This document shows, piece by piece, positions 33,930 to 34,156 of a DNA stretch of 34,156 nt (its first letter is position 1; each line of letters starts with the position of its first letter). Origin of the DNA: Lachnospiraceae bacterium. Its GTDB lineage: Bacteria; Bacillota; Clostridia; Lachnospirales; Lachnospiraceae. The stretch lies in the NCBI GenBank assembly GCA_016282435.1, contig JAEEKN010000164.1, forward strand, positions 1 through 34,156, written 5' to 3'. The notes beneath the pieces are model-generated. The model searched no databases. It was not told the DNA's origin and saw nothing but the letters and a program-made list of their open reading frames with translations. The translations under genes were made by a program, and so were the position numbers.

Positions 33930-34156
33930 GTTTGGTTTCTTTTGAAACCCTCGTCGTTAAATCCTTCAAACCTCATGACGGTATACCGCCAATGTACCGT
34001 CGCTCATACTTTTAGACTTTGAGACCCAATATTACTTCTTATTTAGCATATTGATGAGCATCGGGCGAATGACTAAATCTATTTGTCAGAAGATACTGTA
34101 AATATCGGCTGGCCCTGAACCGGATTCGGGGAAGGGAAGCCGATAATTTATCAGTA
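33930..34156 (+). ncRNA. Candidate structured RNA or leader (class unknown), continuing past the window
   Basis: Hairpins 33934-33949 (GGTTTC/GAAACC), 33977-34001 (GACGGTA/TACCGTC) and a 17-bp bulged stem 34094-34156 with inner helices; no ORF in the supplied track covers it. Confidence 0.5.

Noticed and set aside
33930-34156. Assignment of the structured region to a known riboswitch (cobalamin, GEMM, yybP-ykoY, T-box, M-box)
   Set aside because: GGGAA and similar fragments occur, but the conserved cores I know for those classes are not present; class left open until Infernal is run.

Overview
The gene content and sequence style look like a Firmicutes/Lachnospiraceae-type chromosome segment; this taxonomic call is inference. 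From left to right the window holds: (1) two secreted proteins; (2) a redox block with an NfnAB-like FAD/NAD(P) pair, a four-part 2-oxoacid:ferredoxin oxidoreductase whose ferredoxin subunit is fused to a ketopantoate-reductase-like domain, and an acyl-CoA ligase; (3) a patatin-like protein, a membrane protein with a charged linker and a DUF1653 protein; (4) minus-strand DUF3592, GT2 glycosyltransferase and ABC-F genes; (5) an overlapping/adjacent set of two MutS-like ATPases plus a DUF975/PF06541-like membrane protein, followed by a metallophosphoesterase; (6) a minus-strand mannoside-utilisation set (AGE epimerase, GH2 beta-mannosidase, PfkB kinase); (7) an iron-uptake locus (DtxR-like regulator, two FeoA, FeoB, FeoB-associated Cys-rich protein fused to an HMA domain). 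Main non-coding observations: a recurrent 16-bp operator-like motif (GTTAsC-n4-rGTAAC-like) at the feo promoters and again at a strong promoter at the right edge; that promoter drives a region with long RNA-like stems and no ORF in the supplied track. There is also a 62-nt structured dispersed repeat whose two copies differ only at loop or pairing-preserving positions, and a nest of repeats between feoB and the FeoB-associated gene. All family calls come from reading motifs by eye; no searches were run.
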